Made by a program: the position numbers and the translations under genes. A stretch of DNA of 64,000 nt from assembly GCF_020387415.1 (NCBI RefSeq), contig NZ_JAGWCB010000018.1, positions 372,001-436,000 of the forward strand. Reading direction: 5' to 3'. Position 1 is the first letter of the stretch. Each line of letters opens with the position of its first letter. Below the pieces are notes generated by a model that was not told the DNA's origin, searched no databases, and worked only from the letters and a program-made list of their open reading frames with translations. Shown in pieces: positions 24,925-34,532 of the stretch. Source of the DNA: Ideonella benzenivorans. Lineage in GTDB: Bacteria; Pseudomonadota; Gammaproteobacteria; Burkholderiales; Burkholderiaceae_C.

Positions 24925-24974
24925 GGGCGGTCTCGTGGAAGGGAAGAGGGACGGCGGTGGGGGGGCCGTCGGGT

Positions 24975-26222
24975 TCAGTGGGCACGCAGCTCGGGCAGCC
25001 GCTCGCGGTGCTGGCGCACCCAGGCATACAGCGCCTCGCCGGGCATGGGGCGGCCGATCAGCCAGCCCTGGCCGATGTCGCAGCCCAGGGTCTGCAGCAG
25101 CCGCCAGTCCTCCAGCGTCTCAATGCCCTCGGCCACGCTGACCAGGCCGAGCTGGCGGCACATCTCCAGCGCCGAGCGCAGGATGACCTGCAGATGCGGC
25201 CGCTGCTGGGCGCCACAGACAAAGGAGCGGTCGATCTTCAGCTCGGTGAAGGGGATGCGGGCGAGCTGCTGCATCGACGAGAAGCCGGTGCCGTAGTCGT
25301 CGATCGACAGGCCGAAGCCGCGCAGCCGCAGCCGCGTCAGGCGGGTCAGGGCCACGCCCAGCCGGGTGCTCAGCGAGCTCTCAGTGATCTCCATCACGAT
25401 CTGGTGGTGCTCCAGCCCGTGGGTGGCCACCCGGTCGGTGACCTGCTCGACCAGGTCCTGGCATTCCAGCAGCTTGGGCGACAGGTTGATGGCCAGCGAC
25501 ACGCTGAGCCCGTGCGAGCGCCAGGCCGCAGCCTGGGCCAGCGCCTGCTCGGTGACGGCGATGGTCAGCGGGCCGATCAGGCCCTCGCGCTCGGCCAGCG
25601 GGATGAACTGGTCCGGCGCGATCGGCCCCAGCTCCGGGTGGGTCCAGCGCGCCAGGGCCTCCACCCCCCGCAGCAGGCCGCTGCGGATGTCCACCTTGGG
25701 CTGGTAGTGCACCTGCAGCAGGCCTTGGCGCAGGGCGCTGTCCAGGTCGCTGGCCGACACCCGCGGCAGCACCGGCCGGGCCTGTGTGGAGCGCACCGGC
25801 AGGGCACTGTGCAGGGTCTCGCGCAGCCGTTCCAGCGTCAGCGGCTTGCGCAGCGTGGCCACCATGGGCAGGCCCAGCTCGACCCCCAGCGTGCACACCG
25901 AATCCAGCAGGATCTGCTCGCGCGAGGAGACGATCAGCACCGGAAAGCCCACCCGGCGGCGGTGCAGCTGCTCAATGAACTCGATGCCGTCCATGCCGGG
26001 CATCTCCAGGTCCACCACCAGCAGGCTGGGCGGCAGCACCAGCAGGGCCAGCAGGTCCAGCGCCTCCAGGCCGTTGCAGGCTTCGTAGATCAACTCGATG
26101 CCCAGGTCCCGGCAGAGCTGGGCCGCATGGGCCCGCTGCACCGCGCTGTCATCGACCACCAGCACCGACCGGTATCCGCCGGGCGTCGGGACGGAGCTGT
26201 CTTCTGCAGGGATGGCGGTCAC
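24975..26222 (-). CDS. Response regulator with EAL c-di-GMP phosphodiesterase domain
   Basis: A GTG start at 26222 is preceded by GGAGGA. The receiver domain (about 18-140) has the acidic pair in VVDDSA and phospho-acceptor Asp71 (VVDLEMPGMDG). The EAL domain (about 165-405) keeps the catalytic motifs: GVEALARW (EAL 188-190), LAINLSP, EITESS, SIDDYGTGFSS, LKIDRSF and AEGIET. It should therefore hydrolyse c-di-GMP under control of phosphorylation, presumably by the CheA of this cluster (inference). It sits between cheW and cheR in the same operon. Confidence 0.93.
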   Translation of the reverse strand: MTAIPAEDSSVPTPGGYRSVLVVDDSAVQRAHAAQLCRDLGIELIYEACNGLEALDLLALLVLPPSLLVVDLEMPGMDGIEFIEQLHRRRVGFPVLIVSSREQILLDSVCTLGVELGLPMVATLRKPLTLERLRETLHSALPVRSTQARPVLPRVSASDLDSALRQGLLQVHYQPKVDIRSGLLRGVEALARWTHPELGPIAPDQFIPLAEREGLIGPLTIAVTEQALAQAAAWRSHGLSVSLAINLSPKLLECQDLVEQVTDRVATHGLEHHQIVMEITESSLSTRLGVALTRLTRLRLRGFGLSIDDYGTGFSSMQQLARIPFTELKIDRSFVCGAQQRPHLQVILRSALEMCRQLGLVSVAEGIETLEDWRLLQTLGCDIGQGWLIGRPMPGEALYAWVRQHRERLPELRAH

Positions 26223-26236
26223 GGCGGGGTCCTCCG

Positions 26237-26764
26237 TCAGGCGGGGATGGCCTCGGCGATCGGCGCGATGAGCTCGGGGGCCCCGAGCTCCGTCAGCTCG
26301 TCCATCGCCAGCGCCTGCTCGGCGTTGAGGAGGATGACGAAGCGGTCGCGCACCTTGCCCATGCCGGCGATGAAGTCGCGCCGGATGCGGGTGCCGAAGG
26401 CCGGCGGCGGCTCGATCTCGGTGGCCGGGATGTCCAGCACCTCGCTGACCGCATCGACCACCACGCCAACGACCTGGCGTTCATCGGCCTGGGCGATTTC
26501 CAGGATCACGATGCAGGTGCGGCGCGAGACCGGGCTGGCCGGGCGGCCGAAGCGGGCCTGCAGGTCCACCACCGGCACCACGGCGCCGCGCAGGTTGATC
26601 ACCCCGCGCACGCTGGCCGGCATCATCGGGACATCCGTGGGCGTGCGGTACTCGATGATCTCCTTGATGGCCAGGATGCCCAGGGCAAACATCTCGCTGC
26701 CCAGCAGGAAGGTCAGGTACTGTGTTGGCTCGGCCGCGGCGGCGGCCTCGACAGGGCGGTTCAT
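26237..26764 (-). CDS. cheW: Chemotaxis coupling protein CheW
   Basis: CheW links receptors to CheA. The 175-residue protein has QYLTFLLGSEMFALGILAIK, then VMMPASVRGVINLRGAVVPVVDL, the family core, and VVVDAVSEVLDIPATEIEPP. GGGAGGTGA precedes the ATG. It lies 12 bases after the receptor gene and 14 bases before the REC-EAL gene, firmly inside the operon. Confidence 0.95.
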   Translation of the reverse strand: MNRPVEAAAAAEPTQYLTFLLGSEMFALGILAIKEIIEYRTPTDVPMMPASVRGVINLRGAVVPVVDLQARFGRPASPVSRRTCIVILEIAQADERQVVGVVVDAVSEVLDIPATEIEPPPAFGTRIRRDFIAGMGKVRDRFVILLNAEQALAMDELTELGAPELIAPIAEAIPA

Positions 26765-26776
26765 GGGTCACCTCCC

Positions 26777-28432
26777 TCAGAAGTTGGTGAACTGCGATTC
26801 GTCGATCTCGCCAACGCCGGCCGTGGCCAGGCTCTTGCTGCTCAGCACCGGGCTCTTGCGGGCGCTGCCCTTGGCGGTCTGGATGGCGCGTCGCGCCGGG
26901 GCGGCGGCCTGACCCTGGGCCAGACCCGGACGGACCTTGAAGAAGCCCATCGCGCGCTGCAGCTCCTCGGCCTGGCTGCTCATCTCCTCGCTGGTGGCAG
27001 CCAGTTCCTCGGAGCTGGCGGCGTTCTGCTGGGTGGTCTGGTTGAGCTGGCCGACGGCGGTGTTGATCTGGCTGACACCGGTGGCCTGCTCTTCCGAGGC
27101 GGCGGTGATCTCCTGCACCAGGTCGGAGGTCTTCTTGATGTTGGGCACCATCTCGTCGAGCAGCTTGCCGGCGCGCTCGGCCAGTTCCACGCTGGAGCCG
27201 GCGACATCGCTGATCTCCTGCGCGGCGACCTGGCTGCGCTCGGCCAGCTTGCGCACCTCGGCGGCCACCACCGCGAAGCCCTTGCCGTGCTCGCCGGCCC
27301 GGGCAGCCTCGATGGCGGCGTTCAGGGCCAGCAGGTTGGTCTGGTAGGCGATGTCGTCGATGATGCCGATCTTCTGGGCGATCTGTTTCATCGCGCTGAC
27401 GGTGGCCTTCACCGCTTCGCCGCCTTCGCTGGCCTGGGCCGCGGCCTGGGTGGCCATGCTGTCGGTGACACGGGCGTTCTCGGTGTTCTGGGCGATCGAG
27501 GCGGCGGCCTGCTCGACGGTGGCGCTGGTCTCTTCGACTCCGGCGGCCTGCTCAGCGGCGGCCTGGCTCAGCGACTGCGCCGTGGCGCTCACCTCTTCGG
27601 AGGCCCCGGCCAGCGCCTCGGCGCTGCTGTTGACCTCGCCCACCACCAGCGACAGCTTGTTGGTCATGGCCTTCAAGGCGGCCAGCATGCTGGCGTCATC
27701 GCCCTTCTTGGTCTCGACGTCGACGGTCAGGTCGCCTTCGGAGACGCGCTTGAGCACCTGGGCCGCATAGGCCGGCTCGCCGCCCAGCAGCTTGAGCAGG
27801 CTGCGGGTGATCAGGATGCCCACCACCGTGGCCAGCACCAGGGCGGAGACGGTCAGCGTCAGCACCAGCGAGCGGGTCGACAGGTAGGTGGCCGCGGCTT
27901 CCTCGGCTGCGGTGTCCATGATTTCCGTGACATAGGTGGCCAGGGCGCTGACCGACACCTCAAAGGCGGTGTTGGCCGGGGCGAATTCGTCATGCAGGTA
28001 CTGGGTGGCGCGGGCCTTGTCGGTGCGGGCCAGCTCCTGCAGCGGCGGGTACTTGCTGCGCAGGATCTCGCGCTTGTCGCTGATGTCCTTCAGCAGGGCC
28101 TTGCCCTTCTCGGAGGAGATGGACTTCTCCAGCGTGTCCATCATCTTGCTGGCCGAGGCGCTGTTGGCGGCCATCTTGCTCTGGAGGTCGCTGTACTCGG
28201 CATCGCTGTTGGCCAGCACCAGGGCGCGGGCCTTGCGGCCGTTGTCGATGGACAGGGCCACCAGGTCCTTGGCCATCACGGTTTTGGGCACGCGGTCCTG
28301 CACGATCAGGCTGGTGCCGTCGTTGAGCGCGGCCATGCGGGTGATGCTCAGGCCGGCCAGCGCAAGCAGCAGCGCGATGAGCACTCCAAACCCCAGCGCA
28401 AGCCGGGTGGCGACTTTCATGGATCCGAACAT
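26777..28432 (-). CDS. Methyl-accepting chemotaxis protein (4HB-type)
   Basis: A 551-residue receptor. TM1 lies near residues 10-32 ([20 protein letters not shown]). A four-helix-bundle sensor follows (about 35-190), then TM2 ([20 protein letters not shown]), a HAMP segment (about 215-265) and the signalling domain with its tip at [20 protein letters not shown]. The C-terminus ends in QFTNF, matching the x-[HFYW]-x2-[HFYW] pentapeptide that tethers CheR/CheB. The ligand is unknown. It lies between cheA and cheW. Confidence 0.94.
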   Translation of the reverse strand: MFGSMKVATRLALGFGVLIALLLALAGLSITRMAALNDGTSLIVQDRVPKTVMAKDLVALSIDNGRKARALVLANSDAEYSDLQSKMAANSASASKMMDTLEKSISSEKGKALLKDISDKREILRSKYPPLQELARTDKARATQYLHDEFAPANTAFEVSVSALATYVTEIMDTAAEEAAATYLSTRSLVLTLTVSALVLATVVGILITRSLLKLLGGEPAYAAQVLKRVSEGDLTVDVETKKGDDASMLAALKAMTNKLSLVVGEVNSSAEALAGASEEVSATAQSLSQAAAEQAAGVEETSATVEQAAASIAQNTENARVTDSMATQAAAQASEGGEAVKATVSAMKQIAQKIGIIDDIAYQTNLLALNAAIEAARAGEHGKGFAVVAAEVRKLAERSQVAAQEISDVAGSSVELAERAGKLLDEMVPNIKKTSDLVQEITAASEEQATGVSQINTAVGQLNQTTQQNAASSEELAATSEEMSSQAEELQRAMGFFKVRPGLAQGQAAAPARRAIQTAKGSARKSPVLSSKSLATAGVGEIDESQFTNF

Positions 28433-28496
28433 GATGACGTTTCCTTCCCAGTGAAGACAGATGAATGACGGAGGGGACCTGAGCGCTGGGGGCGGT

Positions 28497-30653
28497 TCAG
28501 GGGATGGGGGTGGATGGCTCGGTGTGGTGCAGGACGCGGGCCATCAGCGAGGGCACATCGAGGATCAACGCGACCTCGCCGTTGCCCAGGATGCTGGAGC
28601 CCGCCAGGCCCTGCACCCGGGCAAAGACCTTGCTGAGCGGCTTGATCACGGTCTGGGCCTCGCCCAGCAGGCGGTCGACGATCAGGCCCATGCGCTGGTT
28701 GCCGTGGCGCAGCACGACGATGTTCTCGCGCGGGCCGGGCTGGCCGGGCAGCTCGAACAGCTCGCGCAGCCGCAGGAAGGGCAGCACCTGGCCGCGCAGG
28801 TTGGTGTAGTCGCGGTCGGGCTCGGCGCTGAAGGCCACGCATTCCTCGACCATCTCCAGCGGCAGCACGAACACCGCGTTGCCGACGGCGACCTGGAAGC
28901 CGTTGATGATGGCCAGGGTCAGTGGCAGGCGCACCGTCACGGTGGCGCCGTGGCCGGGCTGGCTGCCGATGTCGACCGAGCCGCGCAGCGCCATGATGTT
29001 GCGCTTGACCACATCCATGCCGACGCCGCGGCCGGACAGGTCGGTGATCTTCTCGGCGGTGGAGAAGCCGGGCTCGAAGATCAGGTTGTAGATCTGGCTG
29101 TCGCTGAGTGACTGGCCGGGCTCGACCAGGCCGCGCTCCAGGCCCTTGGCCAGGATGCGTTCCCGGTTCAGGCCGCCGCCGTCGTCGCTGACCTCGATCA
29201 CGATGCTGCCGGAGTCATGGAAGGCGTTCAGCGTGAGCGTGCCCTGGGCCGGCTTGCCGCGCTCGGCGCGCACCTCGGCCGTCTCGATGCCGTGGTCCAT
29301 CGCGTTGCGCACCAGGTGGGTCAGCGGATCGGCGATCCTCTCGACCACCGTCTTGTCCAGCTCGGTGTCCTCGCCATGGATGACCAGCGCGATGTCCTTG
29401 CCCAGCTCCTGCGCCACGTCGTGCACCACGCGGCGGAAGCGGCTGAAGGTGGCGCCGATCTTCACCATGCGCAGCTGCAGCGCGCTGTCGCGCATGTCCT
29501 CGACCAGGCCCGCCAGCAGCGAGGTGGCCTCGATGCTGGCGCCGTCGCCGCTGCGGCGCGCGGCCAGGCTGGCGCCGGCGGCCGCGGTGATCATCTCGCC
29601 CACCAGGTTGATCAGGTGGTCGAGCTTTTGCGCGTCGACCCGGATGGTGCCGCCGGTGGCACTGCCGGCATGGCTGGCATGGGCCTCCTTGACCTGCTGC
29701 TGGCGCGAGAGCGCCGCATCGACCAGGGCGGGCAGCACCGCGCCCTGCTCGACCAGGATCTCACCCAGCGGCGCGGCGGGCGTGACCTGTTGCTGGGCCA
29801 GGGCCTGGGCCAGTTCATGCTCGGTCAGCGAGCCGCAGCGCACCAGGATCTCGCCCAGGCGGGGCGGCTCTTCGCCGGCGTGCTGGATGAGATCGAAGTA
29901 CTCGGAGACCTTGCTGCGCGGCGGCACGATGCGCACCTCCGCGTCGTCCAGCACGAACTCGAAGGTGCTCTCGATGGTGGCCTTGTCGGCGCAGCTGTCC
30001 AGCCCGATCTCGAAGCCCAGGTAGCAGGCCTCCGGGTCCAGCGCGGACAGGCCGGGCAGGCGGTCCTCGACCGTGACCACGCCGGTCAGCGTGCCCAGCT
30101 TGCCCAGGTAGCGGATGAAGGACAGCGGGTCCATGCCGTTGCGCAGCACCTCGGGGCCGAAGCGCAGCGACAGGTGCCAGTGGTCCGGGCCGCCCGTGGT
30201 GCCGGTGGCCGGGGCCGCCGCCGGGGCCAGCGGACCCGCGCTGGCCGGCGTGTTGCCCAGGTGCTGCTGCAGCCGGGCCAGCAGCGGGGCGTTGCGTTCG
30301 CCCCAGGCGGCTTCGCCGGCATCCTCGCCGCGGCCGATCGCATCGACCTGCAGGCTCATGTGGTCGCGCGCTTCCAGCAGCAGGCTGACCAGCGCCGGGT
30401 CCAGCGCCAGGTCACCGTCGCGCACCCGGTCCAGCACGCTCTCCAGCACATGGGTGAAGCGCACCACGCCGTCCAGCCCGAACAGGCCGGCCGAGCCCTT
30501 GATCGTGTGGGCGGCGCGGAAGATGGCGTTCACCAGCTCCTGGCGTTCCTCGCTGTCCAGCACGCTCAGCAGCGCGCCTTCCATTTCTTCCAACAGTTCG
30601 CGGCTCTCGGCCAGAAAGGTCGGCAGGGCCTGATCCATGTCCAAGGTGCTCAT
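28497..30653 (-). CDS. cheA: Chemotaxis histidine kinase CheA with an MshEN-like insert
   Basis: A 718-residue CheA. The Hpt domain has [15 protein letters not shown] with phospho-accepting His49. A P2-like alpha/beta region covers about 158-245. An unusual segment at 265-318 follows. P3 dimerisation comes next ([12 protein letters not shown]), then P4 ATPase motifs ([31 protein letters not shown]) and a CheW-like P5 domain. The segment holds [20 protein letters not shown] (265 on) and [20 protein letters not shown] (295 on). These fit the RLGxxL...G...L...L..Q motif pair of c-di-GMP-binding MshEN domains with a six-residue spacer. It is followed by a receptor gene and preceded by a STAS gene. 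Confidence 0.95.
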   Translation of the reverse strand: MSTLDMDQALPTFLAESRELLEEMEGALLSVLDSEERQELVNAIFRAAHTIKGSAGLFGLDGVVRFTHVLESVLDRVRDGDLALDPALVSLLLEARDHMSLQVDAIGRGEDAGEAAWGERNAPLLARLQQHLGNTPASAGPLAPAAAPATGTTGGPDHWHLSLRFGPEVLRNGMDPLSFIRYLGKLGTLTGVVTVEDRLPGLSALDPEACYLGFEIGLDSCADKATIESTFEFVLDDAEVRIVPPRSKVSEYFDLIQHAGEEPPRLGEILVRCGSLTEHELAQALAQQQVTPAAPLGEILVEQGAVLPALVDAALSRQQQVKEAHASHAGSATGGTIRVDAQKLDHLINLVGEMITAAAGASLAARRSGDGASIEATSLLAGLVEDMRDSALQLRMVKIGATFSRFRRVVHDVAQELGKDIALVIHGEDTELDKTVVERIADPLTHLVRNAMDHGIETAEVRAERGKPAQGTLTLNAFHDSGSIVIEVSDDGGGLNRERILAKGLERGLVEPGQSLSDSQIYNLIFEPGFSTAEKITDLSGRGVGMDVVKRNIMALRGSVDIGSQPGHGATVTVRLPLTLAIINGFQVAVGNAVFVLPLEMVEECVAFSAEPDRDYTNLRGQVLPFLRLRELFELPGQPGPRENIVVLRHGNQRMGLIVDRLLGEAQTVIKPLSKVFARVQGLAGSSILGNGEVALILDVPSLMARVLHHTEPSTPIP

Positions 30654-30681
30654 CGCAGGTCTCCAGGCGTCGCGGGGGCGG

Positions 30682-30954
30682 CTAGTGCAGCAGGGCGTCC
30701 AGGCCCATCAGGTCCAGGACCTGTCGGACGGGCTCGCTGGCCGCGGGAATGGCGAACTGCTTGCCGGCGGCCAGGGCGTCCAGCCGGGTGGCCAGCAGCA
30801 GCTGCACGGCGCTGCTGTCGAGCTCGCTGACCTCGCTCAGGTCCAGCTGCAGGTCGCCTGGCTGGGCGAGGGCCTCCAGCAGGGTCTGGCGCAGTTCCTG
30901 GGCGCGGTAGATGGTCAGCTCGCCGTCCAGGCGCAGGGCGTGTGGGGTGCTCAT
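30682..30954 (-). CDS. STAS-domain protein (lipid asymmetry/anti-anti-sigma type)
   Basis: A 90-residue single STAS domain starting MSTPHALRLDGELTIYRAQE, with DLSEVSELDSSAVQLLLATR around the conserved Ser of the phosphorylatable loop. STAS proteins of this size act as partners of kinases and phosphatases in signalling. Here the gene lies between cheY and cheA, so a role in this chemosensory complex is likely, though the partner is unknown. GGGGAG precedes the ATG. Confidence 0.88.
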   Translation of the reverse strand: MSTPHALRLDGELTIYRAQELRQTLLEALAQPGDLQLDLSEVSELDSSAVQLLLATRLDALAAGKQFAIPAASEPVRQVLDLMGLDALLH

Positions 30955-30970
30955 CGCGTGGCTCCCCGGG

Positions 30971-31339
30971 TCAAGGCAGGACCAGCTTTTCGACCGCGGC
31001 CAGCAGCTGTGGCGGCTGGAAGGGCTTGACCACCCAGGCCTTGGCGCCGGCCATCTGGCCCTCGCGCTTCTTGGCTTCCTGGTTCTCGGTGGTCAGCATG
31101 ATGACCGGCGTGAACTTGTAGGCCGGCAGGGCCTTGACCGCCTTCAGGAAGCTGATGCCGTCCATGCGCGGCATGTTCACGTCGCTGATGATCAGGTGCA
31201 CCTTCTGGCCGGTGAGCTTGCCCAGCGCATCCTGGCCATCGCTGCCCTCGATCACGGTGTAGCCGGCGCCTTTCAGCGCAATGCCCACCACCTGTCGCAC
31301 GGAGGCGGAGTCGTCGACGATGAGAATGGTCTTGCTCAT
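30971..31339 (-). CDS. CheY-like response regulator
   Basis: A 122-residue single-domain receiver: MSKTILIVDDSASVRQVVGI (acidic pair 9-10), LIISDVNMPRMDG (phospho-acceptor Asp53), MLTTENQ (Thr83-84) and AWVVKPFQ (Lys105). It is likely the CheA phosphorylation output or a phosphate sink of this cluster. It lies between a receptor gene (17 bases upstream) and the STAS gene (16 bases downstream). Whether it binds the flagellar motor is unknown. Confidence 0.94.
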   Translation of the reverse strand: MSKTILIVDDSASVRQVVGIALKGAGYTVIEGSDGQDALGKLTGQKVHLIISDVNMPRMDGISFLKAVKALPAYKFTPVIMLTTENQEAKKREGQMAGAKAWVVKPFQPPQLLAAVEKLVLP

Positions 31340-31356
31340 GGCAGTCCTCGGGGGTC

Positions 31357-32514
31357 TCAGAAGAAAGTGATGTCGGTGTCGGCCGCGGCCGCAGCCGCCG
31401 TCGGCTGGGCCGGCGCGCCGGTGTGCACCGCGCGCTCGTCGGCCATCGCATAGGTCTGGGCCAGCTCGGCCAGCAGCGGGCCAGCGTCCAGCGGGTGTGG
31501 CCGGCCGTCCTGCTCGATGCGCTGCTGGTGGGCCAGCACCACCTCGGGCAGGCGCTGCACGTTGTCGCGCACATGGCTGAGGATCTGCCCCACCCGGTCC
31601 TGGAACTGCAGCTGCACCAGCGACTCGTAGACCTCGCCCTTGATGCGGGTGCTGCTCTCGCGCAGTTGCTCGGCGGCCTGGCTGAGGCCCTCGGTCAGCG
31701 TGCCGAATTCGTGCAGCACGCCCTGGATCGCGGCTTCGGAGGAGCGCATGGCCTCGGCCTCGTGCTGGGCCGAGGCTTCGGCGGCGGCCCGGGCTTCGGC
31801 AATGCCCTGGTTGATCACCCGCACCTTCTCGGCGATGTGGGCGCCGGTCTCGCCGGAGCGCTGGGACAGCGCGCGGACCTCGGCCGCCACGGTGGCGAAG
31901 CCGCGGCCCATCGGGCCGGCATGGGCGGCCTCGATCGCGGCGTTGATGGCCAGCAGATTGGTCTGCTGCGCGATCTTGGCCACCGCTTCGGCCATGTCCT
32001 TGAGCTCGGCGACGAAGCCATTGAGCCCCTGCACCCGGTCCAGCGTGCGCTGGTTGCTGGCCTGCGCGCCATGCAGGGCCTGCAGCACCTCGTTCAGCCG
32101 TGCTTCGCTGCGGGCCCGCACGGCCGGCGCATCCGCGTGGTCCTGGCCCGCGCCCTGGGCCAGCGTGACATCCAGCTGCGAGGCGATGGCGCCAAAGCGC
32201 TCGCTCAGGCTGGCGATGGCCTGTTCCATCTGCTGGCGCGAGCTTTCGATCTGGCCGGACCAGACCGGGCTGACCTGTTCGCAGAACACCTGCTCGCTGG
32301 CCAGGTAGGCCTTCCACTCCTCGGGCAGACCGCTGCGGCCCGTGTGCGCTTGCAGGCGCCAGACCAGCAGGCCGCTCAGGCCCACCAGCAGCGCGCCCAG
32401 CGCCCAGCCGGCGGCGGAGGCTCCCGACACCAGCACGGCCCCTGCCGCGCCCACAGCGCCCAGTGCCAGCACCCCGTGCCATTCGGGGCGGATGTGCGAA
32501 ATCGCGGTGCTCAT
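31357..32514 (-). CDS. Methyl-accepting chemotaxis protein without a periplasmic sensor
   Basis: The ATG at 32514 is preceded by AAGGAG. Two close N-terminal helices (WHGVLALGAVGAAGAVLVSG and GWALGALLVGLSGLLVWRLQ) leave almost no periplasmic loop. A cytoplasmic helical region follows, then a signalling tip (VAKIAQQTNLLAINAAIEAA). No HAMP is evident. The C-terminal part (VQLQFQDRVGQILSHVRDNV) resembles receptors with a CZB-like or fumarate-sensing tail, but I cannot assign it. It ends DTDITFF. It is the first gene of the chemosensory operon and divergent from the AraC-type gene. Confidence 0.9.
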   Translation of the reverse strand: MSTAISHIRPEWHGVLALGAVGAAGAVLVSGASAAGWALGALLVGLSGLLVWRLQAHTGRSGLPEEWKAYLASEQVFCEQVSPVWSGQIESSRQQMEQAIASLSERFGAIASQLDVTLAQGAGQDHADAPAVRARSEARLNEVLQALHGAQASNQRTLDRVQGLNGFVAELKDMAEAVAKIAQQTNLLAINAAIEAAHAGPMGRGFATVAAEVRALSQRSGETGAHIAEKVRVINQGIAEARAAAEASAQHEAEAMRSSEAAIQGVLHEFGTLTEGLSQAAEQLRESSTRIKGEVYESLVQLQFQDRVGQILSHVRDNVQRLPEVVLAHQQRIEQDGRPHPLDAGPLLAELAQTYAMADERAVHTGAPAQPTAAAAAADTDITFF

Positions 32515-32575
32515 GAAAGTGATCTCCTTGAGCTTTGGGTTTCGGTAACGCTGTGACACAGAGGAGGACTTTGGC

Positions 32576-32637
32576 GGCCAATCACGGGGCCTGCATGGCC
32601 AATCCCCGTGCGATTCAGGGCAACCCGATAATTGGCC
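32576..32637. promoter_or_regulatory. Repeated GGCCAAT elements between the MCP and AraC-type genes
   Basis: GGCCAAT occurs at 32576-32582 and 32597-32603, and its complement ATTGGCC at 32631-32637. The first two are followed by related ATCACGGGG and CCCCGTG strings. The elements lie in or next to the divergent intergenic region and overlap the first codons if the AraC-type gene starts at 32595. They could be operators of that regulator. Confidence 0.35.
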
Positions 32638-33731
32638 GTCAGCAAAGGTCGTGCGTCGTGTCAGCGAAAACTCAAAACAAGGAGATACCGGGGGTGGTGC
32701 CCCCGCCGACAGCGCCCCTGTGGGTGGCGGGTCACGTGCCGGTGGTGGTGTGGCAGTTGCTGGCCTGCGGGCAGGAGCGCGGGGTGTCACTGACCGCTCC
32801 GTTGGAGCGCCTGGGGCTGAAGCCCGAGGACCTGGAGCGGCCGGGCTACCTGATCGACTCGGCCCTGGGGCTGGAGCTGGTGCGGCAGATGCTGGCCGTG
32901 CTGGGGCCGCCGCCACAACTGGGGCTGGAGTGCGGCCAGCGCATCAACTTCAGCAAGCTGGGGGTTCTGGCCATGGGCCTGCAGGCCAGCCCCACGCTGG
33001 GCGATGCGCTGGCCCTGACCCTGCGCTACCCCTGGTCGGCGGGCTTTCTCATCTCGCTGCACTGCGGTCCTGGCCCGGGCCAGGACCTGCGGGCCGAGCC
33101 CCTGCCCGGCGCGGCGGACCTGATGTCCTTCCTGGCCGACAACCTGTTCGCCGCGATGGTGGCGCTGCGCCGACGCATCGTCGGCGAGGACTATGCGCCG
33201 CAGCGGGTGGAGCTGGTGCATCCGCCGGAGGGCGAGGTCCGGCGCTACGAGACCTTCTTCCGCTGCCCGGTTCAGTTCGACGCGCCGCGCAACCGCATGC
33301 TCACCAGCCAGGCCTGGCTGGACCGGCCGCTGCCCACCGCCCATCCCAGCACCTGGCATCTGGCGCAGGACATGCTGGAGCGCATGGCCCGTGAACAGGT
33401 TCGCCTGCCGCCGCTGGTCCAGGCGGTGGACCGGGCCCTGCGCCAGGGCATGCCCCGGCCGCCCTCGCCCGCGGCCCTGGCGGCGGACCTCAACATGAGC
33501 GAGCGCAGCCTGCGCCGCAAGCTGGCCGAGCTGGGGCTGTGCTACGACATCCTGCTCGACCGGGTGCGGCATGCCCGGGCCGAGGAGTTGATCCGCAACC
33601 CGGCGCTGAGCCTGACCCAGGTGGCCGACCAGCTGGGTTTTGCCGATGTGCGGGCCTTCCGCCGCGCCTTCCGCCGCTGGACCGGACGGTCCCCCTCCGA
33701 GGCCCGTGGCACCATCCCCCCCCATGCCTGA
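32595..33731 (+). CDS. AraC-family transcriptional regulator
   Basis: The N-terminal half (about 40-240) fits the arabinose-binding-like domain of OruR/ArgR-type AraC regulators (WQLLACGQERGVSLTAPLER and LGLECGQRINFSKLGVLAMG). The C-terminal two helix-turn-helix motifs are PSPAALAADLNMSERSLRRK and PALSLTQVADQLGFADVRAF, followed by FRRWTGRSPSEAR. An ATG at 32595 is used. A GTG at 32658 with AAAGGT upstream is an equally good start and would free the GGCCAAT elements as an operator region. Its stop overlaps the next gene by eight bases. The inducer is unknown. Confidence 0.87.
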   Translation: MANPRAIQGNPIIGRQQRSCVVSAKTQNKEIPGVVPPPTAPLWVAGHVPVVVWQLLACGQERGVSLTAPLERLGLKPEDLERPGYLIDSALGLELVRQMLAVLGPPPQLGLECGQRINFSKLGVLAMGLQASPTLGDALALTLRYPWSAGFLISLHCGPGPGQDLRAEPLPGAADLMSFLADNLFAAMVALRRRIVGEDYAPQRVELVHPPEGEVRRYETFFRCPVQFDAPRNRMLTSQAWLDRPLPTAHPSTWHLAQDMLERMAREQVRLPPLVQAVDRALRQGMPRPPSPAALAADLNMSERSLRRKLAELGLCYDILLDRVRHARAEELIRNPALSLTQVADQLGFADVRAFRRAFRRWTGRSPSEARGTIPPHA

Positions 33732-34380
33732 GGCCGCCGCCATCCGCCTGCTGCTTGTCGACGACCACCCGCTGGTGCGCGATGGCCTGCGTGCGCGGCT
33801 TTCGCCGCTGGAGGGCATCGAGGTGGTGGGCGAGGCCGGCGATGCCGACACGGCCCAGGCCGAGGCCCTGCGCTGCCGGCCCACGCTGGTGCTGATGGAC
33901 GTGGGCATGCGCGAGCTCAACGGCATCGCGCTGGCCGGCCGGCTGCTGGCCGATCACCCGGGCCTGCGGGTGCTGATGCTGAGCATGTACGACAACCCCG
34001 AGTACGTGCAGCGGGCCCTGCAGGCCGGGGCCAGCGGCTATGTGCTCAAGGACGCCCCGGCCAGCGAGATCGTCAGCGCCATCCGCACCGTGGCCGAGGG
34101 CGGCGTGTTCCTGAGCCCGGCGGTGTCGCGCCGGCTGTTCCGCAACCAGACGCCCCGGCCGGTGCTCTCCCCGCGCGAAAGCCAGATCCTGGCCGCCCTG
34201 GCGCGCGGCCTGTCGAGCAAGCAGATGGCGCTGGCGCTGGACCTCAGCGCCCGGACCGTCGACGCCCACCGGCAGAGCATCAAGCGCAAGCTGATGCTCG
34301 ACACCCAGGCCGACCTGATCCGCTATGCCATCGAACATGTGCGGCTGCAGGGCGGCGGTGGTGACGAATCCGTCGCCTAG
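33724..34380 (+). CDS. NarL/FixJ-type response regulator
   Basis: The ATG at 33724 gives a 218-residue protein. The receiver has LLLVDDHPLVRDGLRARL and phospho-acceptor Asp in PTLVLMDVGMRELNG. The LuxR-type helix-turn-helix has LSPRESQILAALARGLSSKQ and ALDLSARTVDAHRQSIKRKL. It overlaps the AraC-type gene, so the two are cotranscribed. Only about 150 bases separate it from cstA, and a HisKA_3 kinase follows cstA-ybdD. It is probably that kinase's partner and controls cstA (inference). Confidence 0.92.
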   Translation: MPEAAAIRLLLVDDHPLVRDGLRARLSPLEGIEVVGEAGDADTAQAEALRCRPTLVLMDVGMRELNGIALAGRLLADHPGLRVLMLSMYDNPEYVQRALQAGASGYVLKDAPASEIVSAIRTVAEGGVFLSPAVSRRLFRNQTPRPVLSPRESQILAALARGLSSKQMALALDLSARTVDAHRQSIKRKLMLDTQADLIRYAIEHVRLQGGGGDESVA

Positions 34381-34532
34381 GGAAAACCACTAAGGGTCGT
34401 CCATTAGGTGGGCACGCGCGGTGCGCCGCGTGATCCGACGGTAGCGGGGCCCCGCCCCCACGCGCAGACTGAAGCCCCCCTGGGTTCCGGCCCCCACCGG
34501 TGCCCTTCGCTTCTCTCTCGGAGTTCTTCAAC

